Source: Zhengitettix transpicula (taxonomy: Eukaryota; Arthropoda; Insecta; Orthoptera; Tetrigidae). Taken from it: a stretch of DNA of 64,000 nucleotides. The notes under the pieces were generated by a model. The model worked only from the letters and a program-made list of their open reading frames with translations. It searched no databases and was not told the DNA's origin. The position numbers and the translations under genes are program-made. The DNA is taken from contig CM073592.1 of assembly GCA_037074705.1 (NCBI GenBank), forward strand, positions 87,175,129 to 87,239,128, given 5' to 3'. Below, in pieces: positions 43,205 through 56,836 of the stretch (position 1 is the first letter of the stretch; each line of letters begins with the position of its first letter).

Positions 43205-44258
43205 TTGCTGAGAAACTCAGTTCGGCTTTTTATTGTTTAGAAGCTTAATGCAACATGTTGACATCAACACAACTAAAATGGTGTACGTTGCGTATTTTTC
43301 ACTCCCTTATGTGTTATGTTATTGCAAATTGGGGCAATTGCTCCAGAAACATTGAAATATTCAAGTTGCTAAAGCGTGCCATCATCTAATATGGATAATA
43401 AATCCAGTTGTAAACCGTTTTCCAAAGTCTGCCAATATTAACTTTTCGCAACGTATTTATTCACGAAATTTTAAAATTTGTTTAGTGGAACATGAATCTT
43501 TTTCAAACGAATGGCGAGTCTCTCGATTACGAGACTAGAAATCGCTCAGGTCTAAGATCTTTGCTCCTCTACCAGAGAAGTATTCACCACTTAGGGATAG
43601 TTTTATACAATAGTCTTCCTCCAGATGTTAAGAACAATAATAACTACAAGAGTTTTGGGATTCAAAGTAAAAATATTCTACTGAAAAGCGCATTTTACTT
43701 AGTACAGGAGTTTCTAGATCGTTCCCCAAATAATTATTTTTTTTAAAAAAATATCCTGTTAAAGTCTTCAATGTGTTGCTAATAAAACCACATATTTCAT
43801 AACTTGCTTATTCTCTTTTTCTTCTTCTCTTTACTTCGATTGTGTCATGTACCGCCTGGGGTTTGCATATTCCTCGTCGCTCTGTTTCTTGAAGTGACTT
43901 GTCAGTCGTTTGTGTTTCCTCCTAGTGTGCCGTGTTTATTTTTGTGTGATGCGTAAATTATATATTTTATGATAGTTCATTCTCGAATAATTAATTATTT
44001 ACTAGTACATATATAATGTTTTTATTAGAACTGTAAATATTATATTATAACCTTAGTATAGTTAAATAATTATTATTTTTGTTATTTTTCATATTATATT
44101 ATTTATGTTGGACAGGGAAATTTTTGTTCCCGAATTTTAGTATTTCTTTGTTAACTTCTAATTATTTATAATTGTAGCATTCAATTCTTATATTATAATT
44201 TTTTGTATTAACGTGACCTATTTCCTCATTCGAGGACTAATGGAATAAAATAAATCAA
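43205..44258 (+). mobile_element. 3' part of a CR1-type LINE
   Basis: A C-terminal coding relic is followed by about 500 bp of 3' UTR ending GACCTATTTCCTCATTCGAG, GACTAATGGAATAAAATAAA, TCAAAT. A similar ending occurs at 24.9 kb. The element is 5'-truncated. No duplication could be identified. Confidence 0.7.
43270..43746 (+). pseudogene. CR1-type LINE reverse transcriptase C-terminal relic
   Basis: Frames here give VYVAYFSLPYVLCYCKLGQL, followed after frame changes by a decayed middle. The last piece is open (43492-43746): NLFQTNGESLDYETRNRSGL, QRSIHHLGIVLYNSLPPDVK, NNNNYKSFG and FYLVQEFLDRSPN. In CR1/Daphne-type LINEs the corresponding pattern is 'hs.isYGi..WG', 'vHdynTRnr..L', 'qkgv.y.GiklyNsLP..iK', 'fks.LkkfLl...fYsveEfl'. 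Frameshifts show it is dead. I am confident of the C-terminus, less so of the clade. Confidence 0.8.
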
Positions 44259-47200
44259 ATATCATATGTAAAGGAATCAAAATAGAAAATATTAAGAAAT
44301 AAATTTCTGTTTGAATGAATACCAGTCAACACTAAAAAGCGAATCTTGAAATCGAAGATAAAGAATATGTGAGCCTAATATGCTGACACCTTACAAATTT
44401 TAGTGTAGACACGTTACTTAATTGTTCTATTACTCTATTTAGAAGTTAATAATTCTCCAAGTTTATTTACTCCCATAAAATGTGGTCAATTTTGCTCCAG
44501 CCCGACATTGTATGCTTTTCTAGTATCAGTTTATGCTCTTAAAATTATACAGATTAAAAATTATACGAATGGACATACAAGAGTAATGCATTCCTAATAT
44601 ATGAGTTCATTTCTGGGAGTCTGTCAGATATTACTAGTGTTTTCCGGTTTTCAACGATTCTCAAAGTCGTGTATGTTTGTAAAAAAATTAAAATTAATCA
44701 CTTATACTGTTTAGCAAGTAAATATACAATTGCAATAATGGACCATTTTTTCGATCGAGTACATATGATCGTCTATATTTCCTAAGGAGACGATACACCC
44801 ATATCCATTATTTCTCCAGAGGTCTTAACATCAGGAAGCCAGGCGAAATAGCTGCTCCTCTTCTCTAAGCTCTTTGCGCTTCCCTATGAATTACCTAAAG
44901 GCTCCTTTTCTTTAAGAGCTTCTAAATATTTATCTCCATGATGGAGGGATTAAAACCTGTGATTAAAATAAAGACTCCAGCTGAAAACAAATTTCCTGAT
45001 TTTCCACTTCAGAAAGCAATTTTTGAATGGAGTAAATATTCATAAAGGAAACAGAATATAAGGAGTAATCAATTGGTGGTTAGTAACATTTTAAGTAAAT
45101 AAATAGAAAACAGATTTCAGGTCAAATATAACGAAAACGACTCTACGCTTGGATTAAAACGAAACAAATGGTGTTTGAGTATTTCTGTGTATGTATGCTA
45201 AGACATATGAAACAACTAAGAAGGTAGTTAAATTTTAACGGAAATATAATTCTGAATTAGTGGGTGCATACAGGATAAGTGGTACAGTAATTGAAAAGGA
45301 TCAGGAGGGCAGTGATTAAAAAGCAAAATAAGGGCATCACGGAGAAAAACTGTAGAATAATAGGGAAATTTTATTCAGGCAAATGATAGGAAATTAAATT
45401 TATAATTCACGTTTTAATTATATTGGGCCATACGCACCGAAAGTGTAAATTATGGAAACAATAGTTTGAAAATTGTGTTTAAATGGTAATAATTCGAGAA
45501 AATCATATTTAATCATAAATATAAATTGTTTCAATAACTTCAGACGTTTTATATATTTTCTGGTATCCTATTTTATAGATCAAATTCAGTAAAACAACAA
45601 CAGAAAATTGTTATTTATGTCTTGATTTAATTCTATTTATGAAGAGCTGGATTATTTGTACATTTGTATGATACTATTTGATTTTTTCAATTTAATCATT
45701 TTAATACTTCAGTGTAATTGTTACAATTAATTTAAGGTACATTACTATCACCAATTAATTTATCTTGTTATTTATAAAAAACATGTTAAATTAAATAAAT
45801 TAACATTTGTTATTACGTTTAATTAATTTCTTAATCTTCGTAAATTTTCTTTTCGATATTTTTTCCCATGTATGAATTTTTTACTTATGTGATAATATTT
45901 TTATACTTTTTCTTGTATACGTTTATTCTGCTTAACTAATCATCTCAGTCACGTTTATATATTTTATTGTTGATGCAGTTTCGTATTTATGTACTCTTAT
46001 ACAGTTTATACCTTCTTTATGTATTTTCTCAATTATATATTTGATATAAATATCTTATCGCACTAAAGTATATTATTATTTATGTATCCAGATATGTTTT
46101 AATTATACTAATTTACACGGTTTAGATCAAAATGAATATGAAAAAAAAATAATTTTGATTGTCCATATTATATAAATATTTCAACTATGCAAATATAAGA
46201 ATTGAGATAACAGTGAATATATTCGTATTTCCATTAACTAAAGTAATAGGTTATGAGTACTTAAAATTACGTGAGTTGTAAAAGAAAGGTTTAGTGTTGT
46301 ATAAATTGTAAAACATTTTGTCAATTCTAAAACGAAAACGATATACAAAAAACTTGAGGTAGTTAAACTTTAAAATATGAATACAATGTTACTTCAAGAA
46401 CTACTGGCTATTTGAAATATAATTTTTCCTCGGTCCTAAAAGTCCTTATTATTTCAAAAACTATATTTTTAATGTTACGAAAAATACTATTGTTCTTGAA
46501 AAACGCACTGCAACGTTAATACGTACGGATTGGACCATTTAATAAATCAAAATGCTTTATTTTATAACAATTAAAATTTATTATTCATGTAATCAATTAT
46601 AAATGAATGCAAATTGTTTATTTATTGTGATAAAGGAAAGCAAAACACCCGCTGCAATTCAGTATAACAAATAAACTTTAATATTTTATGATCTTGTATT
46701 ATGCATTAATGTTTACCTTGGTTGATATACCTCAAATATCCTTTGGTAGAAATTAGATATTCACAGACACATTTATTTAATCATAAATACCACTCGTTTA
46801 CATTCTCAGTACTTGCATTATGAGCCTTTAAAAAATAATATCTTTAAATTTGACAGCAGAAAGACACTCTTCTCTTCCGTTACATTGTCTCTCTGAGCCA
46901 CGAGCCAACTGATCTCAAGTAGTTCCAGAATGCACCCACTTGAGTTTCACAGGAGACAGATCTGTAATAAATGACAAATGGGTACACTTTCGCAGTTTAT
47001 CTGTTACAATTGACAAATATGAATTTATTTCTGAGTTCAACTGATGCTGATAGCGGATATAAGTGAATGGTACAGACCTACTCATTCCAGTTTTGCGTGG
47101 TTCATAATCAACGTACAGGTTTTGTTCTGAAGAGCGATCTTTAAAACTTATAACAGTCTAAGTTGTCAATAAATATTTCCTATAATTACAAAGTATTTCT

Positions 47201-47716
47201 CTGTATTTTCAACTATACTCGACACATACTTCCCATCATCTTGGATAACAAACATTTTGCAAAGGAGCCGTTCGGACACCATTATTAACCCCGTGCGTTG
47301 TTACTAATTGTCTCTCAAATGTCACGTTTGTGCAATCTTGCCATAATCTTGGCATATTTTTTATTTATTATACCGATTCATCTTGTTGTAAGAGCCACAT
47401 CTGATCAAGAATCCCTACTCAGACTGAGTCCTACAAGCATTGCCTCAGTTACCGTTAACTACTGATCAGTTTGTCACATTTTTCCGTTTCTTATTTTAGT
47501 TTTTCTTTGTTACTTGATACACAACATGTATTAAATTAAATCATATAAACACATTTGTTGTGATGAAACAATTTACCTTTACTTTCTGTGAACATATCAA
47601 GAGCGTAAAGGGATTACCGCAGTAGAACACATCCGCAGTCATATAAAGCAATTATGCTTTTGGAACTCGTAGTTATTTTTTTTTGTAGTAAGAACTCACA
47701 AATCTTCCCTTCATTT
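44259..47716. other. AT-rich DNA without a recognised feature
   Basis: About 3.5 kb with no coding frame of interest, no repeat family and no RNA gene recognised. The sub-segment 44780-45000 is richer in CT and less AT-biased but carries no motif. Confidence 0.45.
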
Positions 47717-48138
47717 AAGGTTCCCACAAGCCGAGGCACCTCGGCCTGTTTTTTGAGAGGTGTATGTTCCGGGGTCACAGACCTTGGGCATACGGTAAGA
47801 GTTGTTCGCTATTCCCATTGGAATAGTCGGCCAGCTGCCTCCTAAACTGGTCGAGGCATGGAGAAGGGAATGCTGCGTCCCCACAGCAAACTCCTCTCCC
47901 GTTATCGGAAGGGCGTGGGACAAGTACCCAATGCCCGACCTACCCGATGCAGGTTTTTCTAAGATTTTCCCTGCATTTATTTAGGCGAATGCCGGGTAAG
48001 ATCCTTAAAATATAGCCCGGGGGCCTAGTAACCCTTGGCTACCTTCCTCTACCCTTCCGCATCCCCCTTTCAAATCCCTTCCTATGTTATTAAAGGGGAA
48101 TTGCCCAACGTGGATTACCCTCATGTAGCCTGTTGCCC
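47717..48138 (+). mobile_element. Family A retroposon, copy 10
   Basis: It starts AAGGTTCCCACAAGCCGAGG, a few bases shorter at the head than other short copies, and ends TAGCCTGTTGCCCTTTAC without a proper A run. The body is well conserved. Frames through it, including the minus-strand one reaching from 48491 into the tail, are repeat-derived or chimeric. Confidence 0.85.
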
Positions 48139-50884
48139 TTTACAAAAATGATATTCTTCATATTTAAATATACGCATAAATTACGGCATGCAGAACTAGG
48201 TACATATTTTATTGACCACTTCTCGACGTGTAGCAGAAGCAGATACATATTTAGTCGTATACTGCTCAACTTGGAGCAAATAATTGGGTTCAGTAGAATG
48301 ATGCTAATTCCACATTGTACATTTGCCCTTGAAGTTGAATGTGCGGTGCTCAAGAGACTATGACAAGTTCCCGCATGGTTGGTTTCTCGGGCTTTGTAGC
48401 TGTCACGGAGAATGGCGGTCTTCAAGACGATGATGAATTGCCCACCCACCTTCGCGTGACGACAGCTCTTGTCCAGGGGATTAGGCCACAAATCTCCTTC
48501 GCCTTATTTATAGTTTAAAGTAAGCTTCCTCTGCGCCAGTTTAAAATTAATTATGGTTTCATATTTGATTACGAAAATACACGAAATACTCTTAATTAAA
48601 ACCATAAAATATAGATCTATTAACTATTAATAGTGGAACAGATGGAGGTAGAAAAAAGAATATGACTCCGTTCTCATCAAAGAAAAACAATGTAGCAATT
48701 TGTGAAAATAAATTAATATTTCACACTCGGTGAGTGACAACTGCAAACTATTTAATAAAACGACAATATATTTTATATTATAAAGTACTAAATAAAATAA
48801 TCTACAAATTCAGGAAAACAAACATTAAGGTAATAAGTAAGAAGGGTTCAATGTAAGCTTTAAAAAATCATGAACACGGCAGGAGTGAATAATAAAAAAT
48901 TATTTCTGATAAAAACAGAACAGACGGATCGAAGGAATTCATTAAATAGGATATGGTGCATAACGAGTCAAACATGTGTGAAACATTAATTACGATTAAT
49001 ATATAAGAAGGAATAATTATAAATTAGTTGACATCGAAATAAGTTACAAAGGGAAATTACAAGAAGTATGGGTAGAAACTATTGATTGGGACGAAATATA
49101 TCATTGCACATAGAAGATTAAGTAAGCTTACGAGTAATAGGGTAGAGAATACGTTGTAAGGCAACATCTCTGAAGTTATACTACGTTGTAGTAAATAACA
49201 GTATTCACATTAAATACGTTAATCAGTAGCTTCCAAATACTTATAAACCGTGAGATATAGCAAGTCGCGTAAAATTCGCATTGGAAAAGGTAGAAGGTGG
49301 AGGGAAGTATTTCCATTACATGGGGAATCCCAATCACCGAGGAGCTGTTGTTACGCCACTAACATTAATTGTATTCTTATGATTGTGATGTACAGACAGA
49401 AGCAACTTTTACATATGTGTTTTTTAGTGTATTGAACACAATGTATTTCAATGCGTCAATGTTTTCAGTATAGTTTTTAATCTACTAAGTTGCCATAACA
49501 AAGGTTCGTTTTAAACTGAGCTCCAACCTACCCCCACTACATTTTCTTCTGCGCATCTTAACTTGACACGACTTGCTATATGTCGCGGCCTATACAATTA
49601 ATTCCTCTTGCTATTACATTCACATGCATGGAGAAGCATCCAACAGTATCGAGACATCAACTTCTTGTTTGTACATCAAGTTCTTGTAGGAACACCTGCA
49701 GATTGGATCAAGCACTGCTAATTTGTTGCAGTTATTAGAAAAACCAGTCCAATAATGGTCATAAATAGGCACGAGCGGTGATTGCCTAATACTTTCGAAA
49801 AAGTATGGGAACACAGGAGATCGGCAGATACAAATTATTACCAGAAAAAAAAGGAACATAATTTTCTATTTCAATCAATATTTGTAGCGCCAAATACCCA
49901 AATATCGATTTCATTTACATTATGAACTTAAAATTACGATTCATTTCGCAAAAGGAAGTATTCGGCATCATTAAAATGCATATACGTGGGCTGTAGGTTC
50001 AAAATAATTATCTCAGGGCTTAATTAATTAATGAAGATAATGATACAAGTACATGGTCGCCCTGCATGAAGCAAAAAGTTACAGCAGAGCAGAGTAAAAC
50101 TTTGATCATCGTCTAGACTCTCGAACATGTCGCATAAACACCCAAAGTTTCCATAAATACCTAATTTAAAAAATAATTAATTTTGAATGAACAGTTTTAC
50201 GTACGACACACATTTTACAAAAATATAAAACATAAACGGCTTTAAAGTTCATATTCTAAATAGCAATTATTAATAAACGCGTTTAAATGAGATCAAATGA
50301 ATAATTCTGTCAAATATTAGTGCATTTTGACCTTAAATTATAACGAATACAGATGCCAGTTCAGTTAAATGGATTTCTCAATAAAAAGTTTAAATATAAA
50401 GATTTCAATTAAGTTAATTTAGAAAAAACACACAGAAGATCGAATGAGTTTGAGCTCAGTTAAAATTCAAGCCTAAATATTGTTCAAACACTTTTACGTA
50501 TAACCTTGTAAACTAAATGTACTGACTAACCCATAAACAAGAAAATATCATCAGTGTTATAAAACACGGGATATTATTAATATTGTTGAATATGATAATT
50601 GTTAGACCTAATCGTTTCAATAGATTTGTTTTTCAATTCATATCAATAGGAAGCAGAATTTTTAAATCGTATTTACTTTACAAAATTATTTATTAGTTTT
50701 AGATACTACCCATATTTTAGACTGCCCATTGTTAGAAAGCTAATAATAATTGAAATAGAATAATTTATATGATGTGTTAGAAATTTAAGAAGATTATTAT
50801 CAACTATCAGAAAATCTGTTATTATACTGCGTCTATGATGTATACATACATATTTAGTTATATACTAATTAATATAATATAAAA
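48139..50884. other. No recognised gene
   Basis: The segment 48360-48490 is richer in G+C and encodes part of a 133-codon minus-strand frame that ends in family A sequence; no family is recognised and I do not call it a gene. The rest is AT-rich. Confidence 0.45.
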
Positions 50885-51090
50885 GGCCCACGTTGTAGCC
50901 AATTAATGTAGTAATCAATTTAATGATTATAATAAGAGCCCACGTAACGGCGTCAATTATTGCGGTAAACAATTTAATAAAATAAAACGTACGTTGGAGT
51001 GTCAATTTAAGGTGATAAATAATTTGAAGAAATGATTCAAAAATTGTGATTGTAGACAAACAATGCCACCACGATGTCGATAATTAATTA
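50885..51090 (-). mobile_element. Possible LTR-element leader remnant
   Basis: On the minus strand, TTGGCTACAACGTGGGCC (near 50885-50903) resembles ATGGCTACCACAACGTGGGG next to the LTR end of copy 2. It too is preceded by a CTACATTAA LTR-end-like stretch. A second version, GACGCCGTTACGTGGGC, lies at 50936-50956. I read this as a remnant of LTR-element leader sequence; support is limited. Confidence 0.35.
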
Positions 51091-51557
51091 AATTAGAAAT
51101 GAATTTTAACAATTTTTAATGATAAAACAATTAATACAAATTTCTATTTAGTTTGTATTCCGTACGTAAATTTTTAAATAATTGCCACAGATTTTAATGA
51201 AATTCTTAATCGTTCAGGACCGCATATTGGGCCTCTAATAGTTACAGTAATTTTCAATTATCACCAAATCAAAAGGAAACCAAAATTTTACAAAAACAAT
51301 AATTTAATTTACAAGAAAATGTAAAGATAAAAAATCTAAATAAGTCTAACATATTAGATTAGATTATTCAGAGAAATCTACAGAAATTTAATCGTTCAAG
51401 CTTTTAACCTCGAATATCCGCCGACAATAATAATTCTCCTGCACATCACATTCTTACGCCACACTGACTGATGTTTACAATACCAGGGTCATAATTATTA
51501 TGCCAACAATACAATAAAGTAATTATATAAAAATATAATTGTATTACACATATGTGG
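51091..51557. other. AT-rich DNA without a recognised feature
   Basis: Nothing recognised. Confidence 0.45.
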
Positions 51558-51563
51558 TCTCTA

Positions 51564-51657
<94 letters not shown>
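51558..51657. repeat. (CT)n followed by long (TA)n microsatellite
   Basis: CTCTCT runs, then about 60 bp of TA with one interruption (TATTTATA), abutting the start of LTR copy 4. Confidence 0.95.
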
Positions 51658-51660
<3 letters not shown>

Positions 51661-52643
51661 AAAGCCAATTAAGCAGGCCATTAATTGTTTTGAATAATTA
51701 AATTGTTAGCGGTACGAACGCGTAAAGACGACAATCAAGGCGGGTTTCCCTTTGTTGAACAATAGAGACCGCGCGCGCTTAAACTCTGTATGCAATGGGA
51801 GAACTCCAGTCTGGAATCGGCTATGAATGGTGGCGTGCGAGAGATGAAACAGTTAAAAGTCGACGGGGGTTATAATACATTTGAGTTCACCGAGAACAAA
51901 GAACAGTAAAGTTTGCAGATATAAAATACGAATGGCGAGATCCTGTATTTCTACATGAAGGTGAACAACATTTTCAAGGAGAGATTTACATAATAATTTG
52001 CACACGGTGAAGCAAATGGTTGCTTCACGCTGATTGAACAATTATGGCATAGAGGAGACCGACAAACACTAGCAGGCCAAAGAGGGCGGCTCATCCGAGG
52101 TTCCAGATAGCAGAGGACGAGTATTTTAATCGTGTGTATTTTCAATGAAGTGTAGAGTCAGTGTAAAAAATGGCCTTTTAGTGCGGTAGTTTGGTACCAG
52201 ATCTCTCTCTTGTATCTTGGAGACAGATATTCCGTGAGTAACAAAAAACTTTTATACAAATTATGTAAATGATATTAAAAAGGTACTGTCAGATTTCGTT
52301 CAGTTTTCGTTTCGTTCAGTTTTTTTCCCACATAATTTCATATTGTTTTAGGTTAACTTATTCTATTTGAATTGTTAATTGTCAGTTTATACATTGATTT
52401 TGTTCTAATTATCAAACCCAGTTATGGACCTGAGATAAGAGATTTCACGTATTTGATTGTAATTATATAAGAACTGATTGTTCATAAATGCCACGAATTA
52501 TTAAATGCAAATTAAAGTATTTGTTTTCAAATGGATTAAATTCGGCATGAAAAATAGAATTAATTTTGTCAACAATAAATTTTAAAAATAAATAAATTTT
52601 CGTTAATTGATTCATTAATAAACCCTACCAGTTATTTATTACA
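51658..52643 (+). mobile_element. LTR-like element in (TA)n, family 1 copy 4
   Basis: It begins TGTAAAGCCAATTAAGCAGG with (TA)n to the left and ends AGTTATTTATTACA with ATATATAT to the right. Landmarks: GCGTAAAGACGACAATCAAG, GTGTAGAGTCAGTGTAAAAA, TTGGTACCAGATC (52191), GTCAGATTTCGTTCAG, and ATCAAACCCAGTTATGGACC (about 52420-52439). It is a little longer than copy 3. Non-coding. Confidence 0.8.
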
Positions 52644-55600
52644 ATATATATTAACATTAGAGACGAAATTCAGGCCATTTAGGTCTCAAACTTGTTGATC
52701 AGCTTTAAACTATGTGCGAGTTGTAAGGATAAGGCATTTAACCATTTAAGTTAATCAATCTTCTTGTATAGAAGATCAATGTCTGACAAAATTGTGCTGT
52801 TCACTCAACTTCGTCTCAAGAGCGCTGGCTGTAAAACACGAAGTTTGATGTTCGTCGGATAAATAGAAAGAGAAGCTGGATAATGATTTCTGGACTAAAA
52901 CTGAAAACGGCAAAATTCTCGTGAATCGGATCTCGAGAAGTACTTCCAGTAGCTGAATCCTATAGTAGAAGAGTAATGTGTACTCTGTAGCGACCGTTCA
53001 TATCTGACGTCAGTGGAAGCAGTTTCATAACCGAGCGTAATCAATTTTGAATTAATGGCTAGGGTGTAGAGTCCGAACGTGCTTCATGACTTACCGCGCT
53101 GACAACTTCGTGTCGGCCAACTTATGATTTAAAAACAATTACACAAAATAGGAAAAGATTAACCGATACCAATATTTTGAGTATAAAGAGTAATATAATC
53201 ATTCATCTTCGCGTACTCCAATTGAGCAGCAAAGATTGTTTGTACACAAGTATAAAAATAATCTACAAAGAAAACTTTAATGCTATTAACATTATTATAT
53301 GAATTAATTAAAATTAAAGTTGACAAGAAATTGAAATATTGTTGTACTAGAGTGTAACTTGAGAACATTAGTGAATAAATCATGGTAAACAACTTGAAGT
53401 ATAATGTGTTGATTTAATAAAAATGAGCAAATCCTTATGAAATTATATTTCTTAAAATTTTGTTCACAAAAATTAGTCGATTTTTAAAAACTATTAATAA
53501 AAACGTCTCAAGTAAATATTTGTAAAATATTTATTTAAACTGGATTAATTTACTAAATTATTGTATTTTTTCAATTAAATAAGCTAATAAAACTATTAAA
53601 GAACGTAATTATTAACATAAATATTAAATATTATAAACTAATTACCATATTTTAAGATATTGAATTTACCACAATGGAGTTTCCGTACCCTTTTGTACTT
53701 TCCACGGGTTGTTATGTTTCTACGGTAATATATTTTTTGTTTAAAATGGTGGAAAGAAAATCAATATTTCAAATAACAAATTTACAACATTATTTATTCT
53801 TCTTCTATCGTAAAATGTAAAATATAATATTTAAAATCAAATCATTAGTTTATAACATTCTTAAAATTTAATAATAAATAAAATAATAACTAAAATATTT
53901 TCAAATTAAATTTTAAATATACATAATATTTTTAATTTTTTAAAAATATGATATCAAAAGATAATAAATTATGGATTATAAATATTACTGATTTTTTAGG
54001 TTTCATTTCGTAAATTTAGTATTGTTAAAGTTGATCTAATATTTCTGTAAATTACTTTTTAATAAATTTCTTCAATGTCTAAAAGTTCAACAATGTTCCA
54101 ATAAATTTAATGGTTTTCTCCTAATTTATGTATAGTGATAACATTATAATTTAAAGTTTTGTAATTGTTTTGTGTTATTTTAATCTAGTTTCAAGAGCAC
54201 AACTAGTTGGCCCTATATAACATTATGCACAATTTATTTGATACTAAATGGTGTATCTCTTTTTAATTTTGTCTTTACCTCTGATCATAATTATATGCTT
54301 GTTATTAATTTTAAAAGATGGTGAAATGAATGTTTAAGAACTTTTTTATTCTTCACTTATTTTACCATAATACGGTATTAATATAAATTTATTGATGATT
54401 TTTTATTACTTTTATTCTTCTAAAACTTAGTATTATAATTACGGTTAATAATTAATATTGATATATGATTACTTATATATTTTAAGGGGTAAGAATAATT
54501 ATGATATGTTTAAAAATTAAATATTTTTCTGGAACTTTTACTATCCCACGTTCTACTTGCATATATCTGTAATTTTTAATTAACATTTTCAAATAGTTCT
54601 TATAGATAATGCCTATTATTTTACACTTAAACTAATTTTAGAATTAATTTTACTAAAGAAACCTAATAATGTACATTATTCATGGAATTAATTTCAATGA
54701 CTTTTGGACAGCGTTTAGCCATTAAATATATGTTATCCCGTCATAAATTACAGTAGAATATACCTCATATAATAATCTTTTTATTAAGTTAAAAGCCGGA
54801 ATTTGAAGCGAAATTTAATATTTATGGACGTGAACTAGGAACAAATAAAACTTTTAGCACAGTCCAATTTCCCGAATTAAAAACGAATTCACGTTTATTA
54901 AATTTGACATTCACGTAAGTTATTGATGATAACCAAAGATTAACATCGGAATGTTTCAAAGGTTTGTGGCGTTGTCAGAGTATTCAATAATTAGATAAAC
55001 AACGCCTGTGCTTTTTATACTTTTAATAATTCACCAGTACCCGCTGAAGAGAAAAACGAGAATATTGAATTAAATATAAAGTATTTACATTACATTTCTG
55101 CCTTACATAAAGTTTTATATCACCATAAAGAGCTTTGGCATATAATTTATCCTCGAATATCAGCTTAGTTTGAAGTTAAAGTGCATAACATATTTTTCAT
55201 GAAAAATTAATTCGTTAAGTAACCTGTTTTATATTAACAAAATTTAATACTCTCTACCGCCGATGAAAGTATTTAACTCTTTTTTATAAGTTAAAATGTA
55301 CGCAAATGAAAACATTTGAATGCAATGCGGCTAAATCTGTCAGTCACTCACAAAATGACAATATTACAAATATAAAATGTAATGTATTTAAACATTCTCT
55401 GTGTTATAAAAGCCATTTAAATAAATACAATATAGTATGTAAAAATTGTTAAATATGTTCAATGATGATATATAGTGAGAAAAATTTGAGTACTTTTAAG
55501 GTAAAATAGTTAATTATTTTATTATTTTATACGCAAATAAAAATTTTTCAAGTTTTACAACGTTAAAGTTAGCTTTTGACATGAAGATTTGTATATAATA

Positions 55601-56268
55601 TATAACACAGAGCTTGAGTCTGCCATTTTCCTTTAACCTCATTGTTCCAGTATCAAGATTTGTTATTTACGATTTTTTGTGACTTCTTGGCAATATCTAT
55701 AAAATTATTGTACGGAAAATATCCCACCTTTAACGATATCCAACATATTTTACCTACCAAAACCTGCCTGATTAAAGTAAATGTGAAATGTGGAGATGGA
55801 ATTTTTATGTTTTAACTATTTCAAATGGCGTATGAAAAAGTAAGATAGACTCAAAGACTTCGGAGGTAATCCGGCCAGCTGTTTTTCGGTGGGGCGAACA
55901 AAATCTCTGACAAACAGGGGAAAAAAAACAGGTTTTGGAACTTCCGTCATCGATATTGCTAAAAACCATATTACTGTAATATACAACAACTAAATACAGT
56001 TGAATCGAAATATTTCTACCGTTTTATTGTGAGAAGAGAAATTAAGATTTAGGACACTTTTTTTGGACTCAAGCTCTTATGTGTCACTAATAACCTGATA
56101 AAAAAATTTATAAAGAAGTAAAATGCACTGCAGATGTCAGTCTTTTTCAATTAATAGGTGCCAAAGGCATAATATCTGCCTTCAAACGTTAGTATCGAAA
56201 TGCAGTTAACCGCAGCCAATTTTTGGTTTATTTTGTCCTTTAAGCTTCCATATCTTGACTTGTCTTCA
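52644..56268. other. Long, extremely AT-rich stretch without a recognised feature
   Basis: From about 53,400 to 55,700 the sequence is visibly among the most AT-rich in the window and has no coding frames of note. The part 52,780-53,130 is less AT-rich but shows no motif. No repeat family from elsewhere in the window is present. Confidence 0.5.
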
Positions 56269-56822
56269 CCAATGCCCAGGCACCTCGGTACTTGTGAGGG
56301 ATTTTCTCTCGCAGGAAGAACCTTGTAGGAGAGATACGAAGAGGCTACCTTCTGGGATGCCTTCACAACTCTCTGGTTTTTTGAACTAAGGTTCCCACGT
56401 GCCGATGCACTTCGGGCTGTTTTGAGAGGTGTATGTTCCAAGGTCGCATTCCTTGGGCATACGGTAAGAGTTGTCCGCTGTTCCTATTGGAATAGTCGGC
56501 CAGCTGCCTCCTAAACTGGCCAAGTTATGGAGAGGGGTAAGCTGCGACCCCACATCAAACCCTTCTCCCGCCATCAGAAGCGCGTGGGACAAGTACCCAA
56601 TGCCAGACCTACCTGATGCAGGATTTTCTAGGGTTTTCCCTGCATTACTTTTAGGCGAATGCCGGGTAGGATCCTTAACATATAGCCCGGGGGTCCTAGT
56701 TAACCCTTGGCTACCTTCCTATACCCTTCCGCATCCCCCCTTTCAAATCCCTTCCTATTCTATTAAAGGGGAGTTGCCCAACGTGGATTACCCTCATGTA
56801 GCCTGTTGCCGTAAAAAAAAAA
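56269..56822 (+). mobile_element. Family A retroposon, copy 11, with 14-bp duplication
   Basis: The head is CCAATGCCCAGGCACCTCGG then GATTTTCTCTCGCAGGAAGA, different from the other long copies. The body is standard and the tail is TGTTGCCGTAAAAAAAA. TTGACTTGTCTTCA (56255-56268) and TTGAATTGTCTTCA (56823-56836) match at 13 of 14 bases, so both ends are fixed. About 554 bp, the longest with proven ends. Confidence 0.92.
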
Positions 56823-56836
56823 TTGAATTGTCTTCA

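Noticed and set aside
48090..48491. 133-codon minus-strand frame as a gene
   Set aside because: Its C-terminal end lies in the tail of a family A copy, the middle is AT-rich with no motif, and no family is recognisable.
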